Assembly (NCBI GenBank): GCA_013399855.1 | Contig: VXAY01005262.1 | Coordinates: forward strand, 456,175-520,174 | Length of the DNA stretch: 64,000 nucleotides | Direction: 5' to 3' | Source: Oxyruncus cristatus | Lineage: Eukaryota; Chordata; Aves; Passeriformes; Cotingidae | Shown here: in pieces, positions 52,011 through 64,000 of the stretch | How positions within the stretch are numbered: the stretch's first letter is position 1 | Layout of the letters: each line of letters begins with the position of its first letter | Notes under the pieces: generated by a model | Told to the model about the DNA's origin: nothing | Databases searched by the model: none | What the model saw: only the letters and a program-made list of their open reading frames with translations | Made by a program: the position numbers and the translations under genes

Positions 52011-55000
52011 TTTATACAAAACATGACCTAATAGCTCTGAATATGCACTGGTGTAAACCATAGGGAAAATAATACTAAAATAATTTTAGGCCAGTTAGCC
52101 ACAGTATTTTCTGTTGAGATTAGCAATATACATTGGCTACAATATGACAGACAGTGCTCTAGAAAGACAGGTTACACTTGTATTAAGACATCTCCCTGGT
52201 CATTAAAACAAAATAATTTCACTGAAAAATACTAGAAGTAAACTAAAAATAATATAGTTCAGTGTCAAAGAAAATGCTGTAACTAAGGCACGAATCTTTA
52301 CAACGTTCTTTCTTTTTAAGTAACATTACCATTGTTAGACAGATGCTACAGCATACAGTCAAGGTAGTAATGAACATACCTAAGAAATCATTTCTGTGTC
52401 AAGTGCAGACTGATATCAAAAGCCTAGCAAGCATAAACCTGAAGCACAGGTTGAAAGGGGCTAAGACTATGAACACTCCTTGACTCGGAGTCAAAGGACT
52501 ATGGTCACTTCTTAATCACATCTAGAGCTGTGTATCAGGAAATGAAAACAGTCCATGACTGATCATCTGTACAAATCTGCAACAAAACCTACTGCTTGTG
52601 CTGGTTCCAAACTTCATAGTCAGATATCCAGAGCAGAGCTCTCTGCTAACCTCTACTGTACTATTACATATGCAAGTGTTACTTTATTATCATCAGAGGG
52701 AAATGCATTTTCATATTTGATCTAAAGTCTTAATTGTATTTGACCTGTTTGCATATCCACCTTTGAGGACTGGCTGTTAAACCCGGTTGCAACAGTCAGA
52801 TGGTAATTTTACTTTCTGTTTTTGAGATGCTAGCTTTCAGCACTCCCGTAAACTGAAAGTACAGCAAAATTGAAAAGTCCAACCTGTTATTTCACTGGAA
52901 ATAAGAAATTACTGTCTAACACTGTTTGGTAAAAATTGTATTAAGACACAGGAGTAGTTTCAGGGATTACATACTGATATCAGTATTTGAACTTCCAAGC
53001 TCAAAGAAGAAAGGCAGTGTGTCAGAGCAATGCCTCAGCTCTCACTGTGAGCTGCATGTAATCCCTCTGGCATTTATTTGATTAGCTATACTACATACAT
53101 GTTTTGTACCAGGAGATGATAGTTCATTATTATCCTATTAAGAAAGGCACTCAGACCCTGTAGAAAAGTGTCCCCTAAAATGCCACTTATTGGAGCTAAA
53201 ACTATAAAGAAAAGAGGACAGTATAGAGAATCCTAAGTCCATTCACACTCTGGAAGCCCCAAGATTGGTAGGTCTGAACAAATGTAAAACCAGGGCACAG
53301 CACACTACACAGATCCCATCCACTGCAAGGCAATCTCATCTTGGTCTTTTGAGTTCCTATAGGATTTTCTTAAGAGAAAAAAAATCTAGTTGTCATTTCT
53401 TCATAACTTGTTCCTGCACTTCTACACAGGGAGTGTAATCACCGGCACTGGGCGGGAGCTGCCAGCAGATCAAGTTCATCCTTTGGCCAAGGGACATGCA
53501 AAGTCCAGCCCTGGCTTAGTGTTCATGCTGTGCATGTGGCAGAGCACAGCGCAGGGCTGCACCTACACAGACTCATTGGTACAGGGATCACTAACACCTC
53601 AATGCACAATGATTTCTCGGCCAAGATGACAGTCACAGCAACATGAATTATTCATTTTGAATGAAAATAGAAAGGAGGAATAACCTTTTTGAACATGTGG
53701 TCTTCACTGACGTGACCAAAGTCAGACAGCTAGTCTTTGAAAAGTTCAAGTCTAGAAAAGCAGTTCCTTGATTTACATTTTACAAGAATATAGCAGAAAT
53801 AAAGGTTTTTTGCACCTATTTGAGCAACAGAGTTGTTTGACATTTAACTTGAGTAAAATAATGGGGGGGTTGCGTGTAAAAAAAAAAAATCTTTGCCCTA
53901 CAAAGCAAGCTCCAGAGTGCTTAAATTACGATTTTTTATCATGTTACTGTAGTCAAGTTGATTCATGATTAATTAGCTGGGCTTAAGCAGGAACATAAAC
54001 TAGAGTCTGGGCAGGTACCAGCAGAATATTTTTCATTCTATTTATTTTACTATGATCTGATAATTTTTAAAAAATACTCATATAAACAGTTTTTCTACAA
54101 ATTCATACTTAATTCACATGAAAATTAATTTTCAGGCTTTTTTTTGTGATACATTATCTGCTTGGAAAGGTGAGAGCTTCATGGTTCTGATTTGTTTTTT
54201 TCAGTTCTTTAAGTCAGAAAATAATGAATATTTTATATACTGTGACATGGCTCAAATCATTGACTCTGTGGCTGTCAACACTGACATGAATTTCTTGATT
54301 TTCTTGCAGAAATGTATTTGTGGTAGACAGACTTTATACAGCTCTACAGTTTTATGAATTACTGCACTGTTTCCATGGATACTTCTCAATACAGGCACAA
54401 GTAGTATCATTAAAGTGAAAGTTGAAATTCCCCAACAGTCTCATAACTAGACATTTTCATACTCTGACACCCCCATGACTAAATTTGAATAAACTACTTG
54501 AAATGGAAAGGAAGTTTCCAGAAATAAAGCAGATTAAAAAAAAGTATCCTTCCCACCTTCAAAAAATAATTTGCTTTAGCTTATGGTCTCTAGCAATCCT
54601 TAAATAATGGTTCTACCTGGGAAAGGTGATTCACTAAGGTAAAACTCTTATTGTATCTCTGTGATTTTTTTTAATCTACCTGCCAAATGTACTTTGTCTT
54701 ATTTGGTATTAGTTACATAACTGCCCACATACTGAGCAGTTAGCTGAACATTTCCCTAGTTCAGGATAATTCTTGGCTGCTATAAAAATTTCCCCACCAC
54801 TTTTCCCTAAAGCCATCAGTGCCAGGAAGGAGCGCAGCCAACAGATCTTTTGAGATGAGCATGACGCAAGCTGCTGATCTCTGACATGGTAGAGCAGTTC
54901 TGACTGGCACTGTCCAGGAGGGCCCTTCAAAGCTGTTGATAAATACCTCAGACTCTCCTCTGTTTTCCTGCTTCTAACAGAAGGTATTAACAAATCAGAA

Positions 55001-58000
55001 GGATGTTCCATGTGTAGGGGAAAGGGCTTGGTTTTGTCCTCCAGCTGCCAGTCCTGGATGCCCACCCCACCCTCTGAGAGTCAGCTAGTTTTTGCCTCTT
55101 CCAGGGCCTACATTTTGAAGCCATGTTTGCAGGCAGACACATGTACACAAACCCTATATTGTCACGGAATCCAAATACTTTTGTGGTCCCCAGTGAGGTC
55201 TCATGGAAGAAAGAGGCTGGAGCGCAATAAAGAATTGTGAATGCACTTTAATGCAACACTGAGCTGACCTGAAAAATATAAAGCATTGCAAGTGATGGTC
55301 GAAGTGATGGGTGCTTAAGATGATGACTGATAAACTGCTAGATGAAAGACTAATGAGCAACATGTGTATTATCCGTCAGTGAATTAGCAAGGGTTCCCAT
55401 AAAGACACCAGTCATATCACACAATGAGGATGTGCAAGATGGAAAACGTTATTTATATAGCATTTCGAGATGTCTCACACGAACTGAATGTGAAAGCAAT
55501 GCTAGCACTGAGACCCTGAAAATCTCTTTAAACTTTTTGGCTAAATCAATTAATAAGTCAACAAAAGCATAAAACTTTTATGGCAGAGAACAACCTTTAG
55601 GAAATAAATGGTGCAAGATACAAAGACCTGTCAAAACTTAACTAATTAAAGATGCTTAGGCACAAAGAACCAGCGAGTTCATTTCTTTGAGCCTGGCCTG
55701 CTGGAGAGCTGAACTTGAACAAATGTTCTTTTGACATTGGTATGTAGTGTTTTCCTTTTATTTTCCATTACTGCTGAATAAAGATGCCTACATATAAAAT
55801 TCAATCTTAAGTTGTAGTCCCTACAATACCCAGGTATCATTATGAATTTAGAGAGAGACAAGATCTGTTTAATGTATCACATTTCAGAGGAAAATATAGA
55901 ATACTTTTCAAAGGCAAGCTTGTTCAGGAGAAAAAAAAATGGGGTTTTTAATCAGAAGTTCATCTTTGGTTTTCTTTCTTTTTTTTTCTCTTCCTTATCA
56001 AACAAACTTGATAATGACTCCAAATCTCTGGTTGGACTGTCAATAATACAAGTATATCTCTTCACTGCTGCCTTGATACATCAGTCTTCATCCTGTTTTT
56101 TCAAGCCTCTTTAAACTGAAAGTAGACTGGCTTCCTTTTCTCTGAGCATGAGGTAATGTTTTAGGAGCAGCCTTCAGGCACTTACCCCTGCATATGGTAG
56201 TAGGTCAGACATTCTTCAAAATGCCTGGATTCATTGACTTCCATAGAACCATAAAGACCTACCTTAACTGCATACATGGTCTCACTGCATCACTGGAGAT
56301 AAGAATATAAAATTCATTCTCCAAGGCGTTAGATAAAGGTGTGATACTAATTTTTTTTCCATTTCTACTCTTCAAGAAAGCACATGGTTGATGTTCTGCC
56401 TGACACTGCTGTGACCATAACCTTTAATTTCTAGTGGTACATCACCTCCCTAAAGCTAATGGTTTTGTTTAAATGACATTTGTTTAAATGAAAAACCCTG
56501 ATCAAAACATGGCATCACCAACCTGAAATAAATACGATCTAGCTGACTCATGCTCAGTATTTGAGAGGCAAGTGTCCTTCCTTGAGAAAGGAATCAGTAT
56601 AAAGAATCTAAGAGGAACAAAAGCAACAATACCGTGCTGTCTAATGCCACTCTTCCCTTTCCCAGTAACAGAATAAAATCTTAGTTATCTCTTTAAAAGA
56701 ACTACCAGTTCAACCTCCACAGTATTTTCTGTAACTGTTAGTGCAATTTTGAATAGCTTTCTCTTCTGTGCTTTCTTTCCCTTGCACTGTTACTTTGTCA
56801 CTTTCTGTTACAGATCCATTCTATCCTGAGCAGAAGTTTGATCAAGTACCTGTTGAACACCTGCTCCCTTCCACAAATCAGAGCCAAAGCTGCCCTGTTC
56901 TCAGGTGTTCTCAGTACTCCACAATTTATCAATCACGAATTCAAAGAAAAGCTATTCTAAAATGAGTTAGTACAAAAAAAAGGACTTGTACTCAGTCAGA
57001 AACTGAGAACATCTTTCTCTCTCATTCAGACTTCTGCTATTTTCTGAGAAAAAGTTAAAGTTTTGAAGAAACAATTCTGAAAAGAAATAGTAGAAGCAAT
57101 TATAGATCCATTTAACAAAAAATGCCATTGGCGTGTATTCGCTTTGTTAATTTGTTACATAATACTTATGTCACTGGTATCATGACTTAGTATCATGATT
57201 GAGGTTGATTTTACCTGAGGATCGAGATTGATCCATTGATTTCTACCCAAAGATGCTGCATTTTCAGATACTGCATCTCTTTGAGTGTATCTGTACATGA
57301 GAGCTGGTGAAGGTTTCATGTGTTGAGATATATAAATATAGAAAACTAGATCTTCTGGACCGCTGGTTGTTTTGGTACTGGCTTTAACAGACTGTCCACA
57401 GCAAGGCATAAGCCTTGAGTTAGACAGTAAAAAGCTATGTTTACCTATTCCTTCTTTTAATGAAGTGCAAACACTATGTGATGTAACATAAAATCTCTCA
57501 GTTAATTAAACTGAAAAATAGAGAATGTATTACCTCTTAAAGTGGAGGTAAATGAATAAACAACAGTCAACAATCTCACCGGTGGCAGAATTATCCTGCT
57601 TCTTACAAAGTGTCTCCCATTCACTGCTAGGATAGCAATGGATCATGCAACCTGGCCTTTAGGCTAGTCCCATCTGGAGAATCCTCATTTCAACAGAAAT
57701 ACCCCATATGCTCTCATAAACCTACAGACAGATTTCAAAGTGTCAAAATGTTGAATGAGGACTGTGATTTTCAAGGGATCCTGTGTAGATATGAAGTACA
57801 ATGTACATTCAAGTGCTTTTTGAGAGTTTAAGAAAATCCCATCCTAGAGACTCAAGGAAGACTTCTAGGAAACCTTCCAAAGGCTTCACTTGACCATGAT
57901 AACACTCTCCGCTATCAGGGTTCATGACACTAGGCAAGTGTCAATGTCAGCTCTCAGAAATCTAAGGGAATAGGAGTTAATAGCAATAATGCTATTAACT

Positions 58001-61000
58001 TAATTTTAGTAATTCAGAAAAGGTTGAATTTGCAGTGTTTACTCCAACTGTTTTATAATCATGACATCTGTAAATAATAAATGGTCACTGAGTTTAGACC
58101 TTAATATTGCATCATATTTCTTTGCAACTTAACCATGTAATTAAATTCTAATATATGTGCTATATTCAAATTGTGCTCTAATTTAGGTAATACACTTGAT
58201 AAAGCCATGGTGCATGAATACAATCCTCTCCATTAAGCCACTAGTTAGTCTTATAATGTAGAGGTTGGAAACCACCAAATTTTTTCGACTCCAGACATTC
58301 CAAACTAAGATTTCTCTTTCCCAAACTTTATCTTAGAGGTCAGGTTTCTGTTTCAGCTAAACAATTTTTTTCTACTGTTAACAGCAGCATCCTTTTTCCA
58401 GACATTATCAATGGGTGCAAGAAAATGGTCCATATATTCTTATTCTTTTAGAATATGATGTTTCCAAGGTAACTGTACCCAGGAGATCTACTAATAGCAA
58501 AAAGTGGGAAATAATGTAATTTCTATTTTAAAATTACTTTTCTAAAGGGAAGAGAAATTGCATTCCCACAAACTTTTTCCTTTGTAACTCTGTCAGTCTC
58601 TTTAACAAAATCAAAGAACTCAAAATTTAATGCTGAGGCTTTATATATAATCATGTTGGCAACAGATAGAGAGGATGTATGGGGATGTATTGTATGATAG
58701 TGTTACGTGTTAGCTCAGAAGAAAAAAATTGGTAAAACTTAGTTATGTTTTATGGCTGGTCAAAATGTTTCAGACAGAATGAGATCCAGTACTAACTTCT
58801 GTTCAACTGTCAAACCAAACCTGCACACACCTTTTTTTTTAACAAACTTTAGTTTTTAATTTTTGTTAAAAATTATTTTAAAAGTCCTAGCAAATATTTC
58901 AGTAGAACATTGTAAACCAAGCTGGAAAATAAAACATGTTTAGAAGTCTCTCACTCAACCTTGTGAACGTTTGTGTTAGACTGTCTCATGAGAGCTTAAG
59001 ACCATCACGTCATGTAAGACTTCCAGCAGGATTAACTCTCCTATGATACCCAAAGGCACATACAAACTAAACAACTGCAAATCCATTTATTTACACAAAC
59101 ATTTACTCAGTTGCTTTAGGGAAACATGACTTTTTATGCATACAGTCACAGTGCTCATCTTATACCACAAGTCTTTAAATACAGCCTACTACAAATTCTT
59201 AGGTTTTGGTAAAATGGTAGAGGTCCTCAGATTTGAGGGTTTTGAGGGACCCGTGCTACTAAGCAATTTAACTTATTGGTACATAAAATGACCATGACGA
59301 CATTTTTTTAGTGAAATGCTAACAGAGGTTTAAAGTAGGTAAAGATTGCAAATTACTTTTTTTTTAATAGCTTCTATGTCAATGGCTGACCACTTAAAAA
59401 AAAAAATTACTACCAACTGCAAAAGAAAAGCAGAAGAAATCCAACAGCAGAACCATTAGAAGTGCACTAGACTACATTTTTTGCAAATATTATAATAAGG
59501 ACTACGAGGACTAAATGAATTTTAGCAGAAGGAAGAAAATGATCTACTGGTCTTTTGTTTACTTGATTTGTCTGAGTTTCTGATAGACAAATATTTAAGT
59601 ATATTAAAATGTGATATTTAGGTTGCTAGATATTCCCGCAATTGCTGTCTGAAATACTCATCTAAAGCTGGTAACAGAACAAACTGGATTCAGGTTTTTT
59701 ATTTCAGACAGAAACATGAAAACATAGCCCTAGATCTGTGGGAGCTCTGTGTACTTATCATGCAACAAGAAGAAGCATTAAGTTGTTAAACGAAATATTG
59801 AACAGCTAAGACAACACAATGTGTTGGTTTTCCTCATTCCCTCTCCACTTTGATCAACTACTACTTACTGTTTGCCTAAAATGCAACTTTCCAGTGAGAT
59901 CTTCATGGCAGGTGAACACAAGCCAAGGACCAGACAGTGTCAGGCAGTTAAAGTTACGGTAACAATGGCAAACTGCAGTTCACAGATCCCTGTAACACAG
60001 AGGGGGGAAAACAAGCCCCATTTTGGTGTCAGCCCTTGTCATTTATCCTCACCATGACAAAATGCCAACTCACTTAGCACTGTTGCATTAAGTGCAGTAC
60101 AGTAGATCTGTCATTTAAGTACATGAACAAACTGCTGAGTTTAAACCCCTGTGCAAGCAGATTTTTTTTTTTCCCAACCAAGGTGTTACATTGAACAGCC
60201 TAAACAGAAGCTATCATCAAGCTAGACAGAAAATGATGCACTATAAAGCTTTTCCTCCAAAAGGAGTTGAAAGACACACTGGCTTTGACTCATAAGGATC
60301 CTTCTTGGCAGACCAGATTTTACTATTTTTGCCTTGACTTCCTAGTTTGACTGTTGAGGATCCAGCTCTTTCCAAGAATATGAATAAAAGTATTACAACA
60401 AAACTTGAAGAAAATGATTCAGTATTGCATTTTTTGAACTACAGAGACTTTTAAAGTAAAAATCCTAAGAAAATAATGTATTCAGTCAGACATGATACAG
60501 AGAGGAGGAAACTGTAGTTGTACATAAGCTAGAGGGCTAAATATTTGCATCCCAGATTCTTACAAAACCATAGGTATTGCAAAAGTCATGTGCAAGTGCA
60601 TTTTGATGTGAACGGAGCAGCAGTGAGCATGAGGTTGCAGTGTTAGCTGCTCTTTTTTGTGGTCTACAGAGACAATAATACAATTTACATCAACATGATA
60701 TGCTAGCAGGAGAATTAAACTCTTTTTAAATAATAAAAATGCATAAATAAATGAATAAATAAGGTCATTGATTAATTGATAATCTGAGATTTTAAGCATA
60801 GGTAAAAAATTAAAAGACAGTAGAAGGGTAAAAGGGAGGAGGAGAGAAAAGAAGGCAGGAAGAAGGACTAACTGACTTGAGGTTGGAGCTGGAACTTTAC
60901 GCGCTCATCCAGCGGACTGGAATGTTCACGGATATGTAGCAAAGATGTGTGCCAAATAAAGACCACAGACTAATGTGCAGAAATTCCTCAGGGCATGTCT

Positions 61001-61984
61001 CATCAGGGGTGCTGAATCTCTGTGATCTGCATGCTCCATAATCAGGATGCGACCACTATAGCTGGCAATCAACTCCACAGGTAACTAACATATTAGAAAA
61101 GCTCCTTGGCTATTTTCAAGTGTGCAATCATTCTCCTTGCTCTCAGTTTAGGGGAAAATGAAGCTCTTGCTGGACATTTTAAGTCATACATTCTTTCACT
61201 CAGTTTATGGTGTGCCCAGTTTTCTCTCTTTTCCCCTCAAGGCTTGACTCCAAAGCAGAACAGTGTCTCAACAAGCCCCCGCAGGATTTCATTGCCAAAC
61301 TATGATGCCCTTGTGCATATCCATAATTTCACTGGAAGAGTAATAACTGTTTGAGATGAATGTACAAGCAATTCACGTGAGGCTGCTATACCATATTATT
61401 ACACTACTTAAACATCATATCTAGATTCCCTTCTCATTGTAACTGAAAGGAATAAAACTTATAATACTTTGTCCATACTGACTCATAATTTTTCCCTGAG
61501 CTGTTGTATTTAATCTTGAGACTAAAAGCATTTTAATTCCTATCACTATTTTTACAATGCACAACAAAAATCCATCTACCACTTTTCATTTTGCTGCCTC
61601 TATCCCACTTGAAATCCTTCATGGTCTTCCCTAATCGTAACAATTAGGAGCTATCCATTACCAACTCTATCATCACAGATAATGTATTTCCCAGACAATT
61701 AATACACATTAACCCCTTAATATCCATTAATTTCCAACAGCAAGGTTGTATGCAAACAGCTTAGCTTACTGTGGCCATCAAACTACTTTAACATAAATTA
61801 GAAATGGGATCAGTTGGAAATTGCAATTTTTCTTTTATTAAAGTAGCAGCATTTTGCAAACTGGTCCTTAATCCAAAACTTCTAAAGAGTAACCCAAAAA
61901 CCACACAGGCTACTAAACCCAAAGCCATATAATTCTATTTGTACTCAAAAACTGCAAAGAGCAAAGATCTCCTGCAGAGATGCT
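52011..61984. other. Unique AT-rich non-coding DNA
   Basis: No recognisable gene, RNA gene or interspersed repeat. Frames are at most 118 codons (54709-55065, minus) and unrecognised. Small features are a duplicated TTGTTTAAATGA word near 56466-56490, an AAAT-type microsatellite at 60731-60763, and a purine-rich tract at about 60816-60868. The GC-richer patch 53430-53640 is unexplained. Confidence 0.5.
60731..60763. repeat. Short AAAT-type microsatellite
   Basis: AATAAAAATGCATAAATAAA continues into TGAATAAATAAGG: five or so imperfect tetranucleotide units. Confidence 0.7.
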
Positions 61985-62906
61985 TATTCAGAATCATCAC
62001 AAATAGAGCTAGCAGGGCCCTTGAGGCCATCACATTCGTCCTGTTGCTTCCTGTGTTTTGCAACTGTCTTTTGCATGCTCAGAACTCTTCCCTTGTGTTT
62101 CCTCACTCTCTTTTCTTCTTCCTTTGGTTAAACCCCAGTTCTTTCTGCAGACAGTCTGCCCCCTGTTTGTTCTCTCTGCTCTCCCCTACACACCGTGGGT
62201 TGTGTTGCCTCAGACTGGCTCCACTCTTACTTATAACTCATCCGGCTGGGTAGAGAAGAAAACTTTTTGGATCACAGATGTTCCTTCGGTTGTGCCCATC
62301 TTTTATTGCAGTAGCATGATGCTGTTGACTTACAGACTAGCTAGGAACTTTATGTCCTTTCCCATAAAACTTGCCACTTGTTCTCCAAAAAGAGCTTTTG
62401 CAGTCAATTACCATTACTTAAATGAGAGATTGAACTTATCCATATTACATTAAACCAGTGTCATAATTTTTTTCCTGAGATTTTCCAATTATATTTTAAA
62501 TTCAAGCCCTTTCCTCTAATGTGTTTACACCTTTAGCAAGCATATTCTTTATTCTATTATTTATGTCTTTCTTATGGTCCTAAGAACTTTCTTATGGTCC
62601 TGGACCCTCCCCGAATGCACTGGCTATATTATTTTTTTACAGTAAATCACTGATTCCTTTGAGTTCTGTCAATCAGTGATTTTCACACTTATCTTCTAAT
62701 AGCTTCATCTACAATACGTTTCCCTAGCTTATTTATGAAGATGTCAAAAGAGACAGATATCTCTTCTTTCATTCAAGAAGAACAACTTCTATGGCTTTGG
62801 AACTTACAACAATGCCTGTTAATCTGTCAAAAGGAAATTAGCTGGTTTTTGATAAATCCATGTTGTCTGGTGCTGCTTTCTTTGCAGCTCTTCAGGTGCT
62901 TGCAAA
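61985..62906 (-). mobile_element. Probable ancient degraded CR1 LINE (antisense)
   Basis: Two separated parts resemble antisense CR1 in the expected order. At 61990-62040 'gaatcatcacaaatagagct' with 'agcagggcccttgaggccat' resembles the 3' end (gaatcatagagctggaagggaccttgaggtcat). At about 62700-62990 'gcttatttatgaagatgtca', 'tgataaatccatgttgtctg' and 'cttcaggtgcttgcaaatgg' resemble the antisense ORF2 region. The intervening 62040-62700 shows no clear match, so it may be one very diverged element or two pieces with unrelated DNA between. The 131-codon plus-strand frame at 62058-62453 lies here and is probably chance. Confidence 0.45.
62567..62601. repeat. 15-base tandem duplication
   Basis: CTTTCTTATGGTCCT occurs at 62567-62581 and again at 62587-62601, a 20-base offset. 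A small local duplication within the degraded CR1 region. Confidence 0.85.
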
Positions 62907-63367
62907 TGGTCTGATTATTTTTAGATACTGGAGTCATTTAATCTAGAATTTCTGACCTTGGCTCTCCTTTCTACTCCTATTACCCTCCTCATGATATTCC
63001 AGTACTTCCACCTTATTTCAGAAGATAAAAATCCTCAAAGATAACAGCTGACAGTTCTGAGCAAAGCAGAACTGTGGAGGATGTGCCATGGAGACTTTTG
63101 ACCCTTGGAGTTGTGTGGCCTACGACACATCAGTGANTGGTCTGATTATTTTTAGATACTGGAGTCATTTAATCTAGAATTTCTGACCTTGGCTCTCCTT
63201 TCTACTCCTATTACCCTCCTCATGATATTCCAGTACTTCCACCTTATTTCAGAAGATAAAAATCCTCAAAGATAACAGCTGACAGTTCTGAGCAAAGCAG
63301 AACTGTGGAGGATGTGCCATGGAGACTTTTGACCCTTGGAGTTGTGTGGCCTACGACACATCAGTGA
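62907..63367. repeat. Perfect 230-base direct duplication around a single N
   Basis: Bases 62907-63136 are repeated without a visible difference at 63138-63367, separated only by an N at 63137. Both copies begin TGGTCTGATTATTTTTAGAT and end ACACATCAGTGA. An exact duplicate with a one-base gap placed between the copies is the typical trace of two contigs whose overlap was not merged. A real recent tandem duplication is less likely. The first part of the unit belongs to the degraded CR1 described for this region. Confidence 0.9.
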
Positions 63368-63620
63368 CATTTAGATTTACTTAAAAAGTATTAAGTCTAA
63401 AAAGCTCATGAACAGGGATGAAGCTGTTACTGCACTGTAGTATCAGAAAATCCTTTTTAAAGCATTTGGTACCCATGCAAAATTCAAAGGGCAAGCTTAT
63501 ATTTTATGGTTTGTTTTCAGTGAATACAGAATTTGAGATGGTGTGCAAAGTAATTGCTGAGACTATGGAAATGATTATGCAAAAAACTACACCACACATT
63601 TTTTCTTTGATATTTATGAT
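63368..63620. other. Short unique AT-rich stretch
   Basis: Sequence between the duplicated segment and the terminal CR1. An 85-codon plus-strand frame (63418-63675) runs into the CR1 and is not recognised as a gene. Confidence 0.5.
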
Positions 63621-63975
63621 CACAAAAATCATAGAATGGCTTGTGTTGGAAGGCATCTTAAAGATCATCTTGTAACAACCCCCTCTGCATGACCACGGAT
63701 ACCTTCCACTAGACCAAGTTTCTCAGAGTCCCATCCAGCCTGGCCTTGAACACTTCCTGGAAAGGGCCATCTACAAATTCCCTTGGAAACCTCTTCCAGT
63801 GCCTCACCACCTTCACGGTAAACAGTTTCTTCCTCATACCTAATCTAAACTTACCCTTTATCAGTTTACAGCCATTCCATCTTGTCCTATCACTACATGC
63901 CCTTGTAAAATGTCCTTCACCAGCTCTCTTGTAGGTCCCCTTTAAGAAGTGGAAGGCTGCTATGATAACTCTGAA
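63621..63975 (-). mobile_element. CR1 LINE 3' part with ORF2 C-terminus (antisense)
   Basis: The left edge 'aatcatagaatggcttgtgt' is the antisense CR1 tail. 'ccatccagcctggccttgaa', 'ccttggaaacctcttccagt' and 'aaggctgctatgataactct' follow the family text without large gaps up to near the window end. The element is 5' truncated at about 63975. Its good preservation suggests it is among the younger copies here. Confidence 0.9.
63709..63975 (-). pseudogene. CR1 ORF2 C-terminus, frame still open
   Basis: On the minus strand an uninterrupted frame of about 85 codons reads IIAAFHFLKGTYKRAGEG, TRACSDRTRWNGCKL, KVVRHWKRFPREFVDGP and finally EVFKARLDGTLRNLV. These are the terminal blocks of CR1 ORF2, in order. 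There is no frameshift or stop within it, but the reverse transcriptase and endonuclease domains are absent, so the copy is inactive. The apparent initiator methionine lies in flanking DNA and is not meaningful. Confidence 0.85.
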
Positions 63976-64000
63976 TGTGTTCATTATATGAAAATATTCA

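Noticed and set aside
62058..62453. Longest open frame, 131 codons, plus strand
   Set aside because: No recognisable domain, starts in a second overlapping frame of similar length, and lies within sequence that may be degraded CR1. Expected by chance in this amount of DNA.
1..64000. CRISPR arrays, rRNA, tRNA, bacterial operons, phage genes
   Set aside because: No regularly spaced repeats, no cloverleaf or rRNA signature, and no dense gene packing anywhere in the window.

Overview
The window reads as nuclear DNA from a bird. The main evidence is at least eight fragments of CR1 LINE retrotransposons, including the characteristic CR1 3' tail made of 8-base ATTCTRTG-type units and recognisable pieces of the CR1 ORF2 protein. 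There is also one convincing and one tentative LTR of endogenous-retrovirus type, no Alu/L1-type mammalian repeats that I could recognise, and long AT-rich single-copy stretches. Nothing looks bacterial, viral-genomic, plastid or mitochondrial. There are no operons, ribosome binding sites, CRISPR arrays, tRNA or rRNA genes.

I find no host protein-coding gene that I can support. All open frames are short (131 codons or fewer), and none resembles a known host protein family to my eye. The only frames with recognisable protein similarity are remnants of CR1 ORF2 (36.3, 39.9, 47.0 and 63.7 kb). The window is best described as a gene desert or the interior of a very large intron. I cannot tell which without transcript or synteny data.

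Layout. 1-7.5 kb: unique AT-rich DNA with a degenerate trinucleotide microsatellite at the start. 7.55-8.4 kb: a probable old CR1 tail, then a GC-rich block with an internal 96-base duplication and a TATA-like box, possibly an LTR. 8.4-23.1 kb: unique DNA with a few GC-richer islands and one assembly junction in poly(A) at 16.3 kb. 23.15-23.5 kb: plus-strand CR1 with an internal deletion. 23.5-36.2 kb: unique. 36.2-40.2 kb: three CR1 loci, the last being one CR1 copy inserted inside another. 40.2-46.3 kb: unique, interrupted by an 82-base N gap at 43.19 kb. 46.36-47.25 kb: composite of two minus-strand CR1 pieces separated by an LTR. 47.3-62 kb: unique with one plus-strand CR1 tail at 51.9 kb. 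62-64 kb: degraded CR1, a perfect 230-base duplication around a single N (probable assembly error), and a well-preserved minus-strand CR1 reaching almost to the window end.

There is no set of genes working together and I do not see a novel biological system. The most useful observations are the repeat-insertion histories (nested CR1; LTR between CR1 pieces), the two single-N junctions that both sit between duplicated sequence, and a few short inverted-repeat clusters of unknown meaning. Family names and the old-repeat calls come from recall of typical avian repeat sequence, not from a database search.
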